Below are positions 14,301 to 24,935 of a stretch of DNA of 64,000 nucleotides, in pieces. Under the pieces are notes generated by a model, which was not told where the DNA came from, did no database searches, and saw only the letters and a program-made list of their open reading frames with translations. Positions within the stretch are counted from its first letter, which is position 1, and every line of letters starts with the position of its first letter. The DNA lies in contig SMMW01000019.1 in the NCBI GenBank assembly GCA_004794655.1, forward strand, positions 3,549,501-3,613,500, read 5' to 3'. Source of the stretch: Marisa cornuarietis (lineage: Eukaryota; Mollusca; Gastropoda; Architaenioglossa; Ampullariidae). Made by a program: the position numbers and the translations under genes.

Positions 14301-17300
14301 CTGTACAGCAAATCGCTGTCTGGACGACGTTTGACACCTGGGTAGTGCTAAATACAGAGATGAATCACAAGGAATGTTTACTCCCAGTGTGCCTGCCTCT
14401 TTCATTCAAAATACCAGGAAACTTTCTTCAATGCATCTACTCCTGTGACCAAACAGAACTACAGGAAACCCCAAAAAGGAGATGAGAACAAACATACAGA
14501 AGCTCTAATGCAAAGAATGAAAGTGGATACAATATACTAACATACCTTGCAGACCTATGGCAAGTGAACAGAACCTGAGATTCCTCACTCTCCCTTCAAC
14601 CCTCCCAACAATAATAAACATTAATAAGAATTATGATAATGACAGTCGTGGGTGGTGGTGGTAGTAGTGATAATATGCTGTTAACATAAAGATAGGACCA
14701 AAACACAAAGATGGAAAAGATGGCAGGTACATCTTACATGACGATACAAGAAAAAAATGCAAACAAACCTTCCACAACACAAAGTATACATTTTAACTAC
14801 ACAACACTGAAGCCAACAAATATGGTCAACTAAATAGCATTACAAATGTTGTGGACCCTTCACCAAGTTCACACAACTTTCTACTGGCAGGCACTGAAAG
14901 CTCTACTTGCTAATCTACACCGCCACCCCCTCACCTCATTTTTATCCAACTCCTCTCTCAGTTCTCGCTCTTGTTTCTTAAGGTTCTCCAATGTATTGCG
15001 CTGATACTGCCTCTCCCGCTGGCCAGGGACAATTAATATATAATATTTACTTCCTACCACACTGTCATCTAAGCAAAATCTACTTCTTTTTTATATCCAT
15101 AAATCTGTATTGCTGTAAAGATCAAATGGGGAGAACATCTTTTCCCCCTTTTGTTAAAAAGTGGTGTTTGAAAATAGCTGCTTTGCTCTATTGACCTGCA
15201 AAGTTCTTATAGTCATTTATTAAGTCAAATGCAAAATTGAAGTAAGGCTATTCTCCAAGAGTTTTCTTTCAATTTCCACATGCTGAGACTAACATCCAAC
15301 AGCTTTCAATAAAAAAAAAGACTTCCAACAGTTCCCATCACTTATTAAAAACCAAAGCATATTGCCTGGTCTGTAAAGTGCATAAAGATAAATGGAAATA
15401 TTACCGTGTAAATTTTTGACAATACTGAACAATATAAAAATCAAATACTTCATTGCATATATATCTGGCATCAGATTGCCTTAACAATATGAACTGACAT
15501 GAAAAAAATCTTTAACAATGTCAGCTAATTATCTCCAACTGTTTATCAGTGTTTAGGGGAATAGCTAAAAATGACAAAAATAACTCAACAAAATATAAAC
15601 ATGAACATTTAAATTTCATGAACTGCACACAATAAGCATATTTCTATCTTGCCTGAACAATCCAACAGTTAAGACAAAGGTTAAAAAAATATACCTGAGC
15701 TACAAAAAAAGCATGAGCCCCTTTGATGTATAACAACGAGGAAAAGAAGTATCGACTGCCAACAATAATATATAACAATTATATATATATATATATACAC
15801 ACACACACTCATGTGAGACATGAAAATATGTGACTCCATAGTGTAGAAATTTGAGGCTCAGATTTTTAGCAGTGCAAATAAATTATACTTCTAACATCCT
15901 AATACAAACATCACCTGTATTTGCTTGTGCAAGTAAGCCTGCATGTTTAAGAGAGAGATATGATGTAATTTTTGACTTTATAAAACCTGCTAAATTGGTG
16001 GGAACCAAGATTTGTTAATTTATGCTGATGCTTATCTAAACCTCTTTTCAGTTCTAACAATATCCAGAACTTTTTCACTCCACACCTCATCAAATAACCA
16101 AAATAATATATGCTTAACATCTATTCTCTTAAAACACTCAAGACTTGCTGAAACAATGGAAAAGAACCTTCGAATAGACTATACCAAAATGATGAAAAAA
16201 ATGTCATCCTAAAATCTTTCAAATAAGGCAGTGTGGTGATGTTTGTGGCAGTTGTTGAAACCTAATAAAATCCACACTGTTTGTCTAATTCCTACATTTG
16301 ACAGGAAGATTGTTTTTGTCTATGGCTCAGACATGATGTATGTTTGGGTGGCATGCACTGTTCTTGAACATGTTTTTTTATGTTTATTTTTTCTATTACA
16401 TTATCTGTGGCTCCAAATGAAAAAATATTCCTCATAACATGGACAACTTTATAATCTGAGATGTTACTAATGACAGAGAAAGTGAGAGACAGAGAAAGAG
16501 GGGGAGGGGAATGTGAGTGGCGATTACAGAGAAAGTGATGGGAGAGTGTGTGAGCAAGTTGCAGATGGCACCAAAGGAATTTATGTTCCCTGCTGCCAAA
16601 TATAAGCTGTCAACCTATCAGCCTAGTAAAGGTACATTAAAACATAAGCTTTCCCATTTTGCTACTTTAACGCCATTAATAAATAAACTTGACTCAAAGT
16701 GATAGATTTAAAAGCTGACCATAACATCACAACTGGAAAAGTTACTGTCAGATGTCAAGCCTGGGATATCCAGCTCATACCACACATAAAAAAACATCAA
16801 TGCAAAATGGACAAAATGCTCAAAAGCAACAACAAAGCAAAAATATGCAAAATCCTCCAACAGATATTAAATTTCATGCTGCAGATGACTACCTTGCTTG
16901 CAAGCATGTTCAAGTAGTCTTGATGACGCTCTTCGCGAAGCCTGGCTTGTACTTTCTCATACCCTCCTAGTGCCAGTCCTTCATACCCTTGAGAATGACC
17001 TTGTATGTTGCTCTTATTCTGCAGAGTAAGGACTGATATGTTTCAAAACAACAAATGTATTCTTCCAACAATGGAACATACTCAGGAGCAACCAGCATAA
17101 GAATACTCCTGTTTGTTAATGATGTCCTCTAGTCAGATACTCCAAAAAGCATGAAAAGTGAAAATGTTTACAATGACTCTTCTTCTGCAGCAACTTTTTC
17201 AATGCCAACTGAAAATGGTAAGTCCCCATGACAACTACCTGGGTGAACCCACTAGACAATGCTCCCAAGTCTAAAGACGGTTGGTTGTCAGAGTTGTCTG

Positions 17301-20300
17301 CTCCTTTGTCAGTCACCTGGGAAAAAAAGAATACTGCATCAACAGAATCTCGAAACACAGTGAATAAATAAATCATCACATCTAATTTCTTTTGCTCTGT
17401 GTATAAGTTTTTAAAATGTTTTTAAAATTTACACGACAGCTGCACAACCTGACTCCATAACAAATTAAGGGCTGAACAGCAATTCATGAACTGCATTTAC
17501 TGTGAAAACCATTGTTCAAATCTTCATACTGACTGTGATGTTCTCGCTGTTTATTTGGTTATTCTTTATTATTTTCTAAAAGCAGAGTCATAAGCTGAGC
17601 ATTTAAATTCATATAATTTACGACTTCATCACATAACTGAACACCTCTTATACCAGTGGCATGCATTAATGTCATGCTAAGATTCTAAGTTTTGTGCTAG
17701 CTGTTAAATTGTTGCAATGAACATGGCAACACTGCCTGGGCCTTCTCTATCTCACTGAATGATTAACTGGAAAGATTATCAAAATCTTTTTAGCTGTATT
17801 TGTGAGACTTTCTGCAAGCTCTGAACAGAAAAAATAAATCATTTATTAAAGATAAACTCAGCAGAACCTTTAGAAATAATTTTAACATTTTAACACAGTG
17901 ATTTGCCTTCTGGCTTGATATAGAAAGATATGGTCACAATTTAGCCATTCTTTTTTCATACTATGATTCTTTCTGGGAAGCTACGTTTACCAAGTTAGAT
18001 TATGTCTGATTTTAAGAAATGGAAGACAACAGTACAATGGGATTGCAAGTACAATTAACATGGCTTGGCACAGCAAGTGTTATACAAGAAATTGACGGCT
18101 AAACTATTTAGCTTTAAAACTATTTTGATGTTTGCCCTCTCACTGCAGGGGAGCTCCACAGACTGGTGGTCACTGCACCAGACCACACAAGATATTTAAA
18201 TGGGGTAAGGGTCAGTTGGTTTGACAATTTTCTGATTCAACCATGTACTGGATCACCTACCACATGAGTCAGTTTGACCACGGCCCATTGTCAAATCAAC
18301 CATAGCCAACAGTTGACCACAGCATCACCATCCATGCAATGATTTGACCACAAAATAAATGAATTCTCATGTAGTCTTCTCTGAAACCATGAGTCTTTCT
18401 CTTTCATTGTTTGTGTGTGCAAGTATGTGTGGAGATATTGTTTTAAGTTAAAGGTCTTAGCTGTATATTTTAAAAAAAAATTATATTTAAACTGTTTCCA
18501 TTTGCATGTAGCTCAAACTGCACAGGACTTTTTTTTATAATAATAATGACATAAAAAATTCATATTGTAAAAACCAGTTTCATCACATTTATATAAGGCA
18601 TCTGATAACTGAATATGTGCATGTGTGATGTACTTGGTGGTCAAATCAAGTCTGTAGTCAAACTGGTAAATGGTAAATGACCATTTTCACAAAGCCAAAA
18701 GAAAAAAACACAGTTACTGATCTTTTGAACAGTAATCTGTACAGTAGTCTAAGTTGCTTGATCTAGTATTCAGCTCTCTAGGCCAAGGTTAATTCTGACC
18801 ATTTTGGCATTAACATGCAGCAGCTAAAAGTTGCATGATGGCTATGGTCTTAATCCAAGACCAGCATGTTAAGCGAAGTGAGATATTTTCATGCACCAAT
18901 GCCAATAAATAGACAAAACCTGCCTTTCCAGTTTTACCTCAACTATAGGAAAAGAGTGATTTAATGACATCCTGCTATGCTGTTGGACACCAGGTGCTGT
19001 ACTACTTGTAGTTGTTTCTTTTTCCTGGAAATGACAATTTAAAAAAAAACCTGCAATGCAACCCAGAATATGAAGAAGTGAAGGAAAAAAAAAACACAGC
19101 ATACTGGATGTGTAAACTGTTGGTGAAATATTCAAACATTACATGATCGAGTTCATAAATTTTGTTATCAATTACATCAAACAGACAGTCAAAAAGAAGG
19201 ACATGAAGATGAGTATGTCATTTTTACCTGCTTCTGAAGTAAGTATTGCTGGTACTCTTGCTGTCGTTCCTGATCCAGTGCTAGGTGCTTTTTCTGGTAC
19301 TGACCAACTGGCAGTCCTATATCTTGCAATGGTTTCTGATGGGGATTGGTCTCATGAGAATCCTTCTGTCATAAAATAAACAATGAAATGTCAGCAATGT
19401 AAGTATTTATTATCCATTCATTGCGTAAATTCCACCATGTTATCTTTGCTGAATTAATCTCAAAACTCTCTAAATATTAAAAAATACAAATACTACTAAA
19501 CTGTCAGTTTCAACATGGTTTGTCTCTCTTGTATCAAAAACAACTGCAGAAAGAAATACAAGCATGTGCTATTGTTCTGATCTGCCAGATCAGTTCTATC
19601 TAATCAACAAAGCACATCACCAGACCACTGATGTACATTTGACTGTAGTAGTGCTGATTTTCAGAATATACTTGCATTTCTGTAAAGATGCATTGTACTT
19701 CTCACCTGTTCAGCAAATCTGGTTTCTTTTCCACCATCTAGGTCCCAATGTCCATGAAATGCTTTGGCCATCAGCTTATCATCATCTTCTTGCTAAAGGC
19801 AGTCATTGCAAAACATTCCAAACAATTCTTTATTGCTCGTGCCAATGTTAAAATCCGCCTCTTTTTTACAATTCAATGCTTAAAAAATAGCACTGATAAA
19901 TTTTCCTTAAAGTGGACAATGCATATACACAAACATCTTCTCCAAAACTATACTCACAAATTAAAATGCATACTACACCAAACACACTTTAAACATTCAT
20001 TTACAATGCATCCAGATTCTAAAGTATCATGTAAAACAAAAGGTCTAAAACATAAAAAGACAGTGCCATTACTCTTTACAATTCAATCATTTATAAACAA
20101 ACTATATTTACTCATTGGTTCAGCGATGCTTATTTCCAAAATCTGAATGAACAATTTTCTTTTATCTATAACACTAATATAATACTAGTACTGACCCCTA
20201 TTTTTCAAGTACTTATTTTACATAATATCACAAAACAAGATTCATTGTAACGTTTGAAGCTTTAGCATTCTTTCTGCAACCAAGTTAGGTAAAAATTAAT

Positions 20301-21508
20301 GGGCCAATCCCACAAAATTATATTTAAAATCATAAGCATTTTTTTACCAAAATTAAAGATAGAACTATTAACCTCTCAGCAACTCTGACACAGGTTAGCA
20401 GTGAACTTTATTAAATAAAATTTTCAAAATTATCTGCAAATGGCTTGTATACCAGCAGTCAAAGTACTCAAAAAAGACAAATATATCATGACAAAATGTG
20501 TTATAATAGTTATAACAACAGGGCATGACACCATATAGAAAAGTAAAACAAGAATAATAACTAGAGAGCAATGCAATTATTATAATAAAAACTGTACTAT
20601 AAGATACATGCACAATATATATATATATATAAAGAGCAGTCTGAATACACAGTTTTTAAAAACTGCAAATTTTGTTTGTAAGATATAAACTCATACATTA
20701 AAAACCAATTGTGCCTGTAAACAACAGACAGCAAACTCTAACATGAAATACAAAAGTAACACGACAAAAGTCTGAAATATCTTTTTTTCAATCTAAATTG
20801 AAAATTTTAAGACTAATTAATGTTTGAAAAATATCTCTAAATAAACAAAAAGGAAACTAATATATGCTGCTAAAAATCATCAAATTTTAAAAGAATGACA
20901 GTTTTCATCCTTATTTATGTCTAACTAACTGTGACATGTTTTACAAACAAAAGTAAACCACAATCGAAGCACATCACATAATTCAGCATGGTAAAAGCAA
21001 GAGAAAAACCTGCAACAGTACTGCTAGGTCTTGATGGTGTTCTCAAAGTTTAAGACTACTGACGCTAGAAAGCAAAATGTACCACGGATCCCTTTCAATT
21101 AATAAAATTAATTAAATATTAATATATTTGCTCATTTTGCAGAGGACAAACCAAGAGATTTTTAGCTGCTAAATAAATAATTGGTACTAAGATAAAACGT
21201 GCTATGATCAAAAGTTGTGGGGCTTTTATGTAAACATGAAACTTTGTGATGATAAAATTTTAAAGACGTCTGTTAAAAATATGCATCTCATTCCTACACA
21301 AACTGGAAAACTTAACCAAAACCTTTTTATGGCTTCCCCCACTTGTGGTGCATAGGACAACTACCCACTCCTGCCTCTAACCTATGATTTACCACTGATA
21401 GGACTAAGATGGACAGTTACTCACATGCATAGCTTGCCTCTCTGAGGCCAGCTTCAGCTTCTGCTCACGGATGAAAGCATCAATATCAGTGTCTACCGCA
21501 GTCGTCAT
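1942..21508 (-). CDS. CSPP1: CSPP1-like centrosome and spindle pole-associated protein (multi-exon, 3' end not resolved)
   Basis: At least 15 coding exons on the minus strand sum to about 690 codons; they are listed separately. The protein starts MTTAVDTDIDAFIREQKLKL, like the short start of vertebrate CSPP1 (acidic, 'D-x-F-I-x-E-Q-K'). It then repeats a module with a hydrophobic-P-L-G-x-Y-E core followed by a charged helix ending R/K-x-E-Y-x-x-F-L (exons at 19228, 16893, 4100, 2687 and three times in the 1942 exon). Several modules are joined by an I/F-W-K-E-P-S-x-E linker. Known family role: CSPP1 binds microtubules at centrosomes, spindle poles and the ciliary base and axoneme, and is needed for normal cilia. 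Almost all introns are phase 0. Vertebrate CSPP1 is longer, so exons are probably missing at the 3' side, left of 1942 or outside the window. The join between the exons at 4100 and 2687 is out of phase, so one small exon is likely missed there. Confidence 0.85.
2687..2820 (-). CDS. CSPP1: CSPP1 exon 13 (about 44 codons, LLPLGKYEQ module)
   Basis: It contains FWKEPSTEELLPLGKYEQIH then KQEYNRFLQE before a GTACAT donor. The best acceptor (ACACTTAG, start 2820) needs an incoming phase-1 exon, but the exon at 4100 leaves phase 0. Either a small exon lies unseen between them or another acceptor is used. Confidence 0.75.
2948..2978. repeat. (GT)n(GA)n microsatellite
   Basis: A short GT run passes directly into a GA run inside a CSPP1 intron. 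Confidence 0.9.
4100..4234 (-). CDS. CSPP1: CSPP1 exon 12 (45 codons, GLPLGEYEE module)
   Basis: Bounded by acceptor TCGTCAG and donor GTACAT; 135 nt, phase 0 to 0. It contains MSGLPLGEYEEKRKTYNAQR then RQEYNEMIRK, a canonical module. Confidence 0.88.
5015..5194 (-). CDS. CSPP1: CSPP1 exon 11 (about 60 codons, left acceptor uncertain)
   Basis: The donor GTATAATAGG after HSTWLE is clear. The acceptor is chosen at TTCACAG (phase 0), giving KSEVGISILGFTWKSSEKHT and on to KWDAPVAPVNG. A few nearby AGs would shift the start by some residues. Basic and proline-rich; no recognised domain. Confidence 0.6.
6890..7096 (-). CDS. CSPP1: CSPP1 exon 10 (69 codons)
   Basis: Bounded by acceptor CTCTGTAG and donor GTGATT; 207 nt, phase 0 to 0. 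It starts QPSKEMAPRGESIPQVTKLT and ends EQNRQGFEQ. Charged, probably helical in its second half (RRAEKHLEEEDYIDEQ). Confidence 0.75.
7868..7990 (-). CDS. CSPP1: CSPP1 exon 9b (41 codons)
   Basis: Acceptor ATTGTAG and donor GTACAC bound 123 nt, phase 0 to 0: SNGFNQSAAEVTPHKTKGKL and on to YRHRWQEVHGNKQ. Paralogous to the exon at 11263-11385. Confidence 0.78.
8588..10190 (+). pseudogene. Decayed copy of an uncharacterised invertebrate multicopy protein family
   Basis: Successive frames on the plus strand give one collinear but broken protein. It begins with a Cys-rich N-terminus (MDNFCHVCGEATFANQ, then a HICCATCATL stretch), then FAIPMVWRKPSSHTNDCYFC, RIVYPNILSALRQVPHGEGL, EWRLFVDSSKLSRKPVLLHN, ILLLPVHIKLGLMKNFMKA, and in another frame GCNMSLKIHFLHSYLDFL. 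From memory this order matches a large, mostly unnamed protein family repeated in many arthropod and mollusc genomes, ending in an 'H-L-D-x-F-P ... G-E-R-F-H-Q-D' region, here broken. Frame changes or stops fall near 8763, 9163, 9453, 9541 and 9861 and through the last 200 bp. It lies inside a CSPP1 intron in the opposite orientation. No function is known to me; multicopy behaviour suggests a mobile element. Confidence 0.65.
11263..11385 (-). CDS. CSPP1: CSPP1 exon 9a (41 codons, duplicate of exon 9b)
   Basis: The reading frame AQTPNRPAADVSPHKPMGKL then DSYLSRENYTQHWQEFHGNTR is open, bounded by acceptor GACGTAG and donor GTATTA, phase 0 to 0. It is exactly as long as the exon at 7868-7990, and I count 19 of 41 identical residues, including a shared V-x-P-H-K, G-K-L-D and W-Q-E-x-H-G-N. 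Intact frame and splice sites argue it is a used exon. Confidence 0.75.
11745..12037 (-). mobile_element. tRNA-derived SINE, with 9-bp target-site duplication
   Basis: On the minus strand the head reads GGATGGCCGAGTGGTTAGAG and continues to a GGTTCAATACC B-box, i.e. A- and B-box pol III promoter elements of a Leu/Ser-type tRNA. The body runs to a GGTAAAGG-like tail at its left end. TGAAGAATG occurs exactly at both edges (11736-11744 and 12038-12046), a perfect target-site duplication. A related copy lies at 40454-41308. Inserted in a CSPP1 intron. Confidence 0.85.
12365..12550 (-). mobile_element. SINE-like dispersed repeat
   Basis: On the minus strand it reads GGGTTCAGATCTCATC (B-box-like), followed by TTGGTACTCCGGTTTCCTCC. 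That last motif resembles a conserved central domain seen in several invertebrate SINEs. Boundaries are approximate and no target-site duplication was found. Confidence 0.5.
14273..14347 (-). CDS. CSPP1: CSPP1 exon 8 (25 codons)
   Basis: Bounded by acceptor TGTATTTAG and donor GTATCA; 75 nt, phase 0 to 0, reading HYPGVKRRPDSDLLYRQEWA then KKHPE. A second AG, 9 nt further in (CCCAG), keeps phase but drops residues. Confidence 0.7.
14935..15018 (-). CDS. CSPP1: CSPP1 exon 7 (28 codons, charged helix)
   Basis: Bounded by acceptor TGGCCAG and donor GTGAGG; 84 nt, phase 0 to 0. It reads RERQYQRNTLENLKKQEREL and on to LDKNE, highly charged and probably coiled coil. Confidence 0.75.
15780..15811. 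repeat. (TA)n(CA)n microsatellite
   Basis: Alternating TA then CA run within a CSPP1 intron. Confidence 0.9.
16893..17018 (-). CDS. CSPP1: CSPP1 exon 6 (42 codons, LALGGYE module)
   Basis: Bounded by acceptor CTCTGCAG and donor GTAGTC; 126 nt, phase 0 to 0. It carries GLALGGYEKVQARLREERHQ then DYLNMLASK, a clear module copy. Confidence 0.85.
17239..17316 (-). CDS. CSPP1: CSPP1 exon 5 (26 codons, linker)
   Basis: A strong pyrimidine tract plus CCCAG acceptor and a GTAGTT donor bound 78 nt, phase 0 to 0: VTDKGADNSDNQPSLDLGAL and on to GFTQ. Acidic linker; could be alternatively spliced. Confidence 0.55.
18205..18690. mobile_element. Decayed non-autonomous element with inverted terminal motif clusters (copy 1)
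   Basis: The left end holds several TTTGACCAC/ATTTGACCAC units (18230-18352). The right end (18629-18675) holds their complements, GGTGGTCAAATCAAG and AGTCAAACTGGTAAATGG. The right end aligns with the right end of the element at 48224-48680 (shared TACTTGGTGGTC start and GGTAAATGG). Most differences turn CG into CA or TG, as expected from methyl-CpG decay. No coding capacity. Confidence 0.55.
18938..19024 (-). CDS. CSPP1: CSPP1 exon 4 (29 codons, Ser/Thr-rich linker)
   Basis: Bounded by acceptor TTTCCAG and donor GTAAAAC; 87 nt, phase 0 to 0. It reads EKETTTSSTAPGVQQHSRMS and on to PIVE. Low complexity with no family motif, so it is supported mainly by splice sites and phase. Confidence 0.6.
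19228..19365 (-). CDS. CSPP1: CSPP1 exon 3 (46 codons, first GLPxGxY module)
   Basis: Bounded by acceptor ATGACAG and donor GTAAAAA; 138 nt, phase 0 to 0. It contains IGLPVGQYQKKHLALDQERQ followed by QEYQQYLLQKQ, the repeat signature of the family. Confidence 0.88.
19706..19792 (-). CDS. CSPP1: CSPP1 exon 2 (29 codons)
   Basis: Acceptor TTTAG and donor GTGAG bound an 87-nt phase-0 exon reading QEDDDKLMAKAFHGHWDLDG and on to RFAEQ. A plus-strand open frame over the same place is only its antisense shadow. Confidence 0.8.
20613..20632. repeat. (AT)n microsatellite
   Basis: Short alternating AT run in CSPP1 intron 1. Confidence 0.85.
21425..21508 (-). CDS. CSPP1: CSPP1 coding exon 1 (28 codons, start codon)
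   Basis: The ATG is at 21508-21506 and opens MTTAVDTDIDAFIREQK; the exon ends with codon CAT before a consensus GTGAGT donor (21424-21419). It is exactly 28 codons, phase 0 out. A TGCTTTTCAG just upstream, near 21565, may be the acceptor of a 5'-UTR intron. The helix-forming 'FIREQKLKLASERQ' resembles the family N-terminus. Confidence 0.85.
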
Positions 21509-21999
21509 GTTGGTCACAAGCTTTTTGATGAAATAGTTTATTTTTTAGTGGATGGCCCGAAAAGTCTGAAAAGCACATAGAAAGATTCGTTAAAAGAAAT
21601 TTTTATAAAATGGAGATTTCCTAGGTTCAGATTTTGTGATAATAATATTTACAAAAATCTCCTTAAAGGAGATTGTTGTACTTATGCTACTTAAAATATT
21701 TTGACATATTACAAAGTGATCATGCAGTTTTTATTTCAGAAACTTGATGCCCAATCAGTATAACAGATCAAGCCTATCGTATACCTGGGAGCACATCCTC
21801 AAAATAATGCAAATATTTCCCTTATTTTCTGAACCTTACAAAAAACTGCTTCCGTTCGGCCAGAAATTACTGGCACTGTGATCGCTCTTCATATCTGCCA
21901 CTTTCTACATTTTTAGTTATTTTGGCGCCTGCATATATCATGAAGTTGTAGAATACTATACAGAACTATAAAGGTATAACAAATGTTTCGATTTTGAAA

Positions 22000-22611
22000 T
22001 GAAAACTTGAGTTAATATTACTCTAGTGTAATTAAAGTAGTTCACTTTATTCAGTAAATTTAAAGCTGTCGACATAATGTTGCCAGATAGCAACTGTTTT
22101 AGTTAGCAACGGCGATAATTAAAACGAGATAGTAAATTCTGAACCCTTTTCTCCCATCAAGATATTATAGCAGGAAGATATAGTAGGAATTTTGCCTCTC
22201 TCACCAAGTTTACATGATTCTATGCGTTCCCCCCGACCCCTTACCTCCACATGCCCATTATTCAACTGGTTTCTTGAACTGCTTGGCGCACCTGACAACA
22301 AAAATGTGGTTCCAGGGCATGCGCATTGATTTGCTACAGGAAGACACGTAAAATGAGTGGCTGAAATATTTTCTAGCTCTACATGCGAAACTAAATTAAG
22401 ATGTTTTGCACCGACAGTGTAAAATGGCAGTGTGACATAATGCGAACTGATGAAAAGCTGAAGAACTAACAGTAAAACTCTTTTTTTGTATTGCAAGGCT
22501 TAACATTTAATTAACTACAACTAGTAAAAATTATTATTACTCTTTACTAGGTTATGGTTTTTCTCTCAGCATTTTTCAGTATGTGTATGAGTCTTGTGTG
22601 TGTTGACATGG
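22000..22611. other. Intergenic sequence upstream of CSPP1
   Basis: Likely CSPP1 promoter-proximal and intergenic DNA. No TATA box or CpG-rich core that I can define; the 125-codon minus-strand open frame at 22119-22496 has no recognisable features. Confidence 0.35.
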
Positions 22612-22815
22612 GGATAATAATAAATGAAGATTTTTATAGCGCATATTCACACTCATAGAGAGCATGCTCTTATCGCTTAAAACAAGGAAGAGACATGGAC
22701 TAAATGGATAGAACACGAGGGACGGAAGAATAAACGACAATACTGACGACAAACAGAAAACAAAGATGGAAAACACAAAAAGACACCAATTAAAAGTAAC
22801 AGAAACATAGAAAAT
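22612..22815 (-). mobile_element. Solo 3' end of the L2/CR1-like LINE
   Basis: Matches the 3' UTR of the element at 24936-26470: shared GAAGATTTTTATAG, CATATTCACACTC, GAGCATGCTCTTA-like block and AAGAGACRTGGACTAA. It is a heavily 5'-truncated insertion of the same family and orientation. Confidence 0.75.
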
Positions 22816-24935
22816 AAATATATTTTGTCATAGAGCATCCCGGGAGGACATCACTGGAGATGCTGTCAAGCGCCGAGTCTAAAGATGAACGATTGTCTGA
22901 TATCTTTCTGGTGAAATAATCACTAAAAACTTTAATTGTGGTAGCCGTGAAACAGGGTAGGCAGTGGGCAGTGGTGTTGTCGTGCGTATAAAAATAAAAC
23001 CATCAGCGCATAAGTGACCATAATTATATTTTCTGTAATTCGTTGTGCGAAAAATAGAAAATCAAGTAAAATGTACCATTAAAGCATGGTTATTTGTTCA
23101 GAACAGTTTTTAATGGGAAGAGTTGCTTGTTAGATTTAAAAGATCTATGATAAATGATCAGTAAAAAGATAAACTGGGGTCTTTTAAATTTTATTACAGT
23201 AAAATTACTAAGCATTATGAATAAAAAAAAACTGTGTTGGACTTAAAAACACATGGTAACATCATATGATTGATATATATTAAAAGAACTCCTATAAGTG
23301 ATTAAACTACTGTTCGTAGTTAATGCAGATAATGTTCTTGCTACATATAATTTTTATTAAATTTGAAGTTTATATGCATTTAGTAATTTGAGATGAATCA
23401 GAATGTGCATGTCGTTTGTATAAAAAATATGGAGCTTTCCCAATATCAAGCATAATCGAGTAATGTTCCACTTACTCTTTATTTCATCCATGCAATTAGT
23501 TTGTTTTTGTCATGGTATCTGTTTGCTGATGTTTATGATTCTTGTATTGTTTACTGTCATATCGTTTGTGTGCAGAAAATTGAGCTTGCATCTACATGCG
23601 CTTTACAAATTACATTATTATTAATAAATAACTCTTATCCTCTCAAAGGTGCAAGAATTTCAATCAAAAAAAAAGACCTCTTCAGTAACATTATTCCACT
23701 TTTATTTCAGCTCACACCTGTAAATATTTAGCAATAAGAATTATGACAAGATCCATTTAACAATAAATCAAGTTATTTAGGTAACAAGGTAAAAACTAGG
23801 TCTACAATAGACTCTAAACACCAAAATATCTAGTCACAGAGTATTATGAAAATCTTCACAAATATGAAGCTGAGTGATATGGGGATTTTAAAATCTACAT
23901 GTTTATTCACATTATCTCATCCAATAATATTGGTTCAAACAAGAAATGGATCGCTGAACACATGAAGTATGAACCACTTACACAGATACTAAATAAATAA
24001 TGTTTACAACACAGCAAAAGTAAAAACAAGATACTTGCATCTTCTAAAAAATGACACAAAAAGTGTCGCATAGACAATAAAAGGAATTTAAGCATTTTTT
24101 CTTAAAGTTCATAATTTTCAAAAATATGATAAGCACCATGGTGACCAAAAGTAACCATATTTATCCATAAATAAAGTGTATTGAATTATTCAACATTAAG
24201 AACGAACAAGCATTGTGATACAGGGTAAGGAGATATGATGAAAAATGGAACTAGGTTCTGGTCTACAATACTCATCTGATGATTCTGCAAGTACAAAGAA
24301 CCAAAAGGCAAACACTTTTTTTGCATAAGACTTGAAGAATAAAAGTAGAACCACTTTAACCACCACTACTGCTTCCACCACTCAAAAGGAAAAGATATGC
24401 AAATGAAGTCCTGCTGGTGGATTATAGCCCTTTCTCACAATTTATAACAGCATTACCACCATCACCAGCATTACTGGCCTTTCAAACTGTCCACAAAAGG
24501 ATGACTATTAAATATAACTACTGGGAAAACAAGCATGAGCAGGCTTAAAACAGGGCATGCACTTAGTATGCACATTGTTCAGGCCATGAAGCGAACACTA
24601 GGCACTTGAGGCTTTATGTTAACAAATACTGACTAAAGTATGCATAGTGAAGAAAGAAAATGTTTAGCAAGGCCTGCATGCTTGAAATGAAAGACTATTA
24701 ACAGTTGTTTTCTTACAATGTCATTACACGTAACACTTCTTTTGTAGATGTGTGTATACTACCACAAAAGTTATTTCATTATAATATAAAATATACTCCT
24801 TCATAGTACAAAAACAAGAACAGCAAACAATAAAACTGCAACAGGAGTTAATGAAAGTCTAGAATGTATAGCACATGAATATAAAACATGCAAAAAAAGA
24901 GAGAATGAGATGGTAGTAAAAATCTGGTTTTTAAG
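22816..24935. other. AT-rich intergenic DNA
   Basis: No gene, RNA or repeat that I can identify. Short open frames are scattered and uncorroborated. Confidence 0.4.

Noticed and set aside
19748..20146. 132-codon plus-strand open frame
   Set aside because: Its start is antisense to CSPP1 exon 2 and the rest is AT-rich intron.
22119..22496. 125-codon minus-strand open frame
   Set aside because: No recognisable domain and lies in the intergenic/promoter side of CSPP1; unsupported.
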